From contig CAIQHJ010000183.1 of the NCBI GenBank assembly GCA_903871575.1, positions 1-40,351 of the forward strand: a stretch of 40,351 bases of DNA. Direction: 5' to 3'. Source of the DNA: an uncultured Bacteroidota bacterium (GTDB lineage Bacteria; Bacteroidota; Bacteroidia; Chitinophagales; Chitinophagaceae). This document shows, in pieces, positions 37,072 through 40,351 of this stretch. Position 1 is the first letter of the stretch, and each line of letters starts with the position of its first letter. A model generated the notes under the pieces. It saw only the letters and a program-made list of their open reading frames with translations, had not been told where the DNA came from and ran no database searches. The translations under genes were made by a program, and so were the position numbers.

Positions 37072-37455
37072 ATGATTCATCCTTCATTATATATAGATTT
37101 CTTAGAAAAAAAAGGGAAGTGTGTTTTTACAACTGAAGCAATTCCCGCAGGGGTGGTGGTGGAAATATCTCCGGTCATCGTCATGCAAAAAACAGATCGA
37201 ATACATTTAGATAAAACGTTGTTGCACGATTATATTTTTGAGTGGGGTGAGCAGAAAGATAAATGCTGTATGGCTTTGGGTTTTATTCCGATGTACAATC
37301 ACGCTTATGAAAGCAATTGCGAATATTTTATGGATTTTGAGGAGGAAATTATTTTTGTGAAAACGGTAAGGGAATTGCAAAAGGGAGAGGAGCTGACCAT
37401 CAATTACAATGGCGATTGGAATGACAAGGCTAAAGTATGGTTTGAAACGATTTGA
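37072..37455 (+). CDS. Small SET domain-containing protein
   Basis: GKCVFTTEAIPAGVVVEISPVIVM ... LGFIPMYNHAYESNCEY ... GEELTINYNGDW matches SET-fold motifs (NH.xxxNC and GEELTINY). Confidence 0.83.
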   Translation: MIHPSLYIDFLEKKGKCVFTTEAIPAGVVVEISPVIVMQKTDRIHLDKTLLHDYIFEWGEQKDKCCMALGFIPMYNHAYESNCEYFMDFEEEIIFVKTVRELQKGEELTINYNGDWNDKAKVWFETI

Positions 37456-37490
37456 TTCGAAAAACTGACATCACACAGAAAGCATACATA

Positions 37491-37524
37491 AAAAAACGCG
37501 AGACAACTGCCTCGCGTTTTTTTT
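37491..37524. terminator. Bidirectional terminator
   Basis: aacgcgag-acaactgc-ctcgcgtt with flanking A- and T-tracts. Confidence 0.9.
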
Positions 37525-37539
37525 ATGCGTTTAGAAGTA

Positions 37540-39813
37540 TTATTGCTTGTTAGCGAAATCTCTTCTGATGATATTTAAAGCGGCACCTTCTTTAAACCAT
37601 TCAATTTGTTGTTCATTGTAAGAATGATTAACGTTGATTACATCTTGTGTGCCATCGTTGTGGTTTAACACCAATTGAAGTTTTTGGTTGGGCGCAAATG
37701 ACGTTAGGCTCATAATATCAATGGAATCATCTTCTCTGAATTTTTCATAATCTGCTTTGTCATCAAATGTCAAAGCCAGCATACCTTGCTTTTTCAAATT
37801 GGTTTCGTGGATGCGTGCGAAAGACTTTACCAAAACAGCTCTCACACCTAAGTGACGAGGCTCCATTGCAGCATGCTCACGAGAAGAACCTTCGCCATAA
37901 TTTTCATCACCTACAACAATAGATCCAATACCAGCGGCTTTGTAAGCGCGTTGCGTATCTGGAACTTTTCCGTATTCGCCAGTCAATTGGTTTTTAATGT
38001 TGTCTGTTTTTTCATTGAAAAAGTTAACCGCACCAATCAGCATGTTGTTGCTAATATTATCTAAGTGTCCTCTGAATTTCAACCATGGGCCTGCCATGGA
38101 TATATGGTCGGTGGTACATTTTCCTTTTGCTTTGATGAGAAGCTTCAATCCTTTTAAGTCGTTGCCATCCCAAGCTGCAAATGGTTCAAGTATTTGTAAT
38201 CTGCTGCTGGTTGGAGCTACCAAAACTTCCACTTTGCTTCCGTCTTCGGCTGGTGCCTGATATCCTGCATCTTCAACCGCAAAGCCTTTGGTTGGTAATT
38301 CGTCGCCAACTGGAGGATCTAATTTTACTTGTTCGCCTTTATCGTTGGTAAGTGTATCTGTTAAAGGGTTGAAGTTTAAATCACCGGCGATAGCTAGAGC
38401 TGTTACAATTTCTGGAGAGCCAACAAAAGCAAACGTGTTTGGATTGCCATCTGCTCTTTTAGCAAAATTTCTGTTGAAGCTATGAACGATCGTATTTTTT
38501 TCTGCTTTTTCGGCACCTACTCTTGCCCACATGCCGATGCAAGGTCCGCATGCATTTGCAAAAACGGTAGCGCCAATGTTGTTGAATACTTCTAAGAAGC
38601 CATCTCTTTCGATGGTATAACGCACTTGTTCAGAACCAGGTGTTATGGTGAATTCTGCATTCAGTTTTAATCCTTTTTCGGCAACTTGTTTTGCTAAGCT
38701 TACAGAGCGACTGATATCTTCATAAGAAGAGTTGGTGCAGCTGCCTATCAATCCCACTTCAATTTTTGTTGGCCAATTGTTTTCAGCGGCTGCTGCTTTC
38801 ATTTTGGATATGGGTGTTGCTAAATCTGGTGTAAATGGTCCGTTTAAGTGAGGTTCCAATTCGCTTAAATTGATTTCGATTACTTCGTCAAAATAGGCAG
38901 AAGGGTTTTCATACACTTCAGGATCACCAGTAAGGCAATCTTTAATTTGGTCGGCCATATCCGCAATTTCAGTTCTTCCTGTTGCTTTTAAATAGCGGCT
39001 CATGCTTTCGTCGTAACCAAAAGTAGACGTGGTTGCACCAATTTCGGCGCCCATGTTACAAATGGTTCCTTTACCTGTGCAACTCATGTTGATGGCACCT
39101 TCACCAAAATATTCAACTACAGCGCCAGTTCCACCTTTTACGGTGAGGATGCCTGCAACTTTCAAAATCACATCTTTGGGAGCAGTCCAGCCGTTAAGCT
39201 TGCCTGTTAGTTTGATGCCAATTAGTTTGGGCATTTTCAATTCCCAAGGCAAGCCAGCCATTACATCACAAGCATCAGCACCACCAACACCTATTGCTAT
39301 CATTCCCAAACCACCAGCATTAACTGTATGGCTATCTGTTCCAATCATCATACCGCCAGGAAAGGCGTAGTTTTCTAATACTACTTGGTGAATAATACCG
39401 GCGCCTGGTTTCCAAAAGCCAATGCCATATTTGTTGGAAACAGAAGCTAAGAAGTCATACACTTCACTGCTTTCAGAAACTGCACGGGTCAAATCTGTTT
39501 TGCTATCTACTTTGGCTTCGATTAAGTGGTCGCAATGCACGGTGCTTGGAACAGCAACGGCAGCACGGCCAGATTGCATGAATTGTAGCAGGGCCATTTG
39601 TGCGGTGGCATCTTGCATGGCCACTCTGTCTGGTGCAAAATCTACATAAGCGTTTCCTCTTTCAAAAGCTTGTGTGGCATTGCCTTGCCAAAGATGGGCA
39701 TACAAAATTTTCTCAGTTAGGGTTAAAGGTTTGCCAACAGCTGTGCGGGCTGCGTTTACTCTTTCAGAGAAATTGGCATACACTTTTTTAATCATTTCAA
39801 TGTCGAAAGCCAT
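37540..39813 (-). CDS. acn: Aconitate hydratase (mitochondrial-type)
   Basis: [87 protein letters not shown]. Confidence 0.96.
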   Translation of the reverse strand: MAFDIEMIKKVYANFSERVNAARTAVGKPLTLTEKILYAHLWQGNATQAFERGNAYVDFAPDRVAMQDATAQMALLQFMQSGRAAVAVPSTVHCDHLIEAKVDSKTDLTRAVSESSEVYDFLASVSNKYGIGFWKPGAGIIHQVVLENYAFPGGMMIGTDSHTVNAGGLGMIAIGVGGADACDVMAGLPWELKMPKLIGIKLTGKLNGWTAPKDVILKVAGILTVKGGTGAVVEYFGEGAINMSCTGKGTICNMGAEIGATTSTFGYDESMSRYLKATGRTEIADMADQIKDCLTGDPEVYENPSAYFDEVIEINLSELEPHLNGPFTPDLATPISKMKAAAAENNWPTKIEVGLIGSCTNSSYEDISRSVSLAKQVAEKGLKLNAEFTITPGSEQVRYTIERDGFLEVFNNIGATVFANACGPCIGMWARVGAEKAEKNTIVHSFNRNFAKRADGNPNTFAFVGSPEIVTALAIAGDLNFNPLTDTLTNDKGEQVKLDPPVGDELPTKGFAVEDAGYQAPAEDGSKVEVLVAPTSSRLQILEPFAAWDGNDLKGLKLLIKAKGKCTTDHISMAGPWLKFRGHLDNISNNMLIGAVNFFNEKTDNIKNQLTGEYGKVPDTQRAYKAAGIGSIVVGDENYGEGSSREHAAMEPRHLGVRAVLVKSFARIHETNLKKQGMLALTFDDKADYEKFREDDSIDIMSLTSFAPNQKLQLVLNHNDGTQDVINVNHSYNEQQIEWFKEGAALNIIRRDFANKQ

Positions 39814-39860
39814 GGTATTGTATTTTTTATTTAAAATTATTTAAAGCATCGGTTGGAAAT

Positions 39861-40169
39861 ATGAAGCCAAACAACAAAAAATTGTCTGCGGGCGAAATTA
39901 CTAAAACCGCGTTAGTATTTTACAGAAAAAATTCAGTATTTTTAACTGATATGAATAAGCTTAAGTATTTCGTAGAGTGGCATGTTTTTGGGGTATGCAC
40001 CGCCATTGGTGAGAAAATGGGCATTGCCACCAGTATAATCAGAAAGTATTTCATTTACATTTCTTTTCTAACCATGGGCTCCCCATTAATCGTTTATTTA
40101 TTCGTGGCTTTTTGGATGAATGTAAAAAAATACGTTAGACTAACAAAGCGCAATCCTGCTGGTATTTGA
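39861..40169 (+). CDS. PspC domain-containing membrane protein
   Basis: 'FGVCTAIGEKMGIATSIIRKYFIYISFLTMGSPLIVYLFVAFWMNV' is PspC-like. True start may be the ATG at 39951 (MNKLKYFVEW). Confidence 0.72.
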   Translation: MKPNNKKLSAGEITKTALVFYRKNSVFLTDMNKLKYFVEWHVFGVCTAIGEKMGIATSIIRKYFIYISFLTMGSPLIVYLFVAFWMNVKKYVRLTKRNPAGI

Positions 40170-40181
40170 TTAAATGTTTAA

Positions 40182-40245
40182 AAGGTTCAACACGTTCATT
40201 ACGTTCAACTTGTTTTTTTAGCATCTCAAACCTTTTGAACCTGCC
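40182..40245. repeat. 9-bp-period repeat arranged as an inverted repeat
   Basis: ggttcaaca cgttcatta cgttcaact on the left; reverse complement of the right arm reads caggttcaaaaggtttgag. ggttcaa/ttgaacc arms. Confidence 0.65.
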
Positions 40246-40250
40246 AAACT

Positions 40251-40351
40251 TTATATAATGGCTTTTCTCAACGCCACTAATTTCTCCAATAAAGGTTCCA
40301 ACAAATCTAGATGCAACATATTGGCGCCATCACTTTTGGCAATAGATGGGT
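40251..40351 (-). CDS. C-terminal fragment of an unidentified protein running off the window
   Basis: Minus-strand frame open to the edge: ...PSIAKSDGANMLHLDLLEPLLEKLVALRKAII*. Not in the ORF track because it is short. Confidence 0.5.
   Translation of the reverse strand, partial: PSIAKSDGANMLHLDLLEPLLEKLVALRKAII

Overview
The window is a housekeeping-rich chromosomal segment from a Bacteroidetes bacterium (probably Chitinophagaceae- or Sphingobacteriia-like, judged from gene content, T9SS genes and TTTG-N19-TANNTTTG-type promoters). I see no mobile element, CRISPR array, rRNA or tRNA gene. From left to right it contains: a 5'-truncated T9SS cargo protein with four ~65-aa repeats; htpG; recJ; a polyprenyl synthetase; an OmpA/TSP3 porin; a bamD-rpoZ-coaBC-porD(DUF4835)-DUF4296 cluster; scoAB; pckA; pepP-pssA-purS-rsmI; an M1 peptidase; rsmG and a glycosyltransferase; tgt; a second OmpA protein; a lipoprotein; the alpha ribosomal operon (infA-rpmJ-rpsM-rpsK-rpsD-rpoA-rplQ); carA; aroQ; a DUF4954 protein; glmS; mgtE; a SET-domain protein; aconitase; a PspC protein; and the 3' end of an unidentified minus-strand gene. 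The observations most worth following are non-coding. (1) A strong pseudoknot or alternative-pairing leader sits immediately upstream of rpsD (S4). (2) Mutually exclusive hairpins, one terminator-like, fill the long rpsM-rpsK gap. (3) Two adjacent but different 8-unit heptanucleotide arrays lie between rsmI and the M1 peptidase. (4) A 9-bp-period inverted repeat lies at the right edge. All calls were made by eye, with no database search or folding software.
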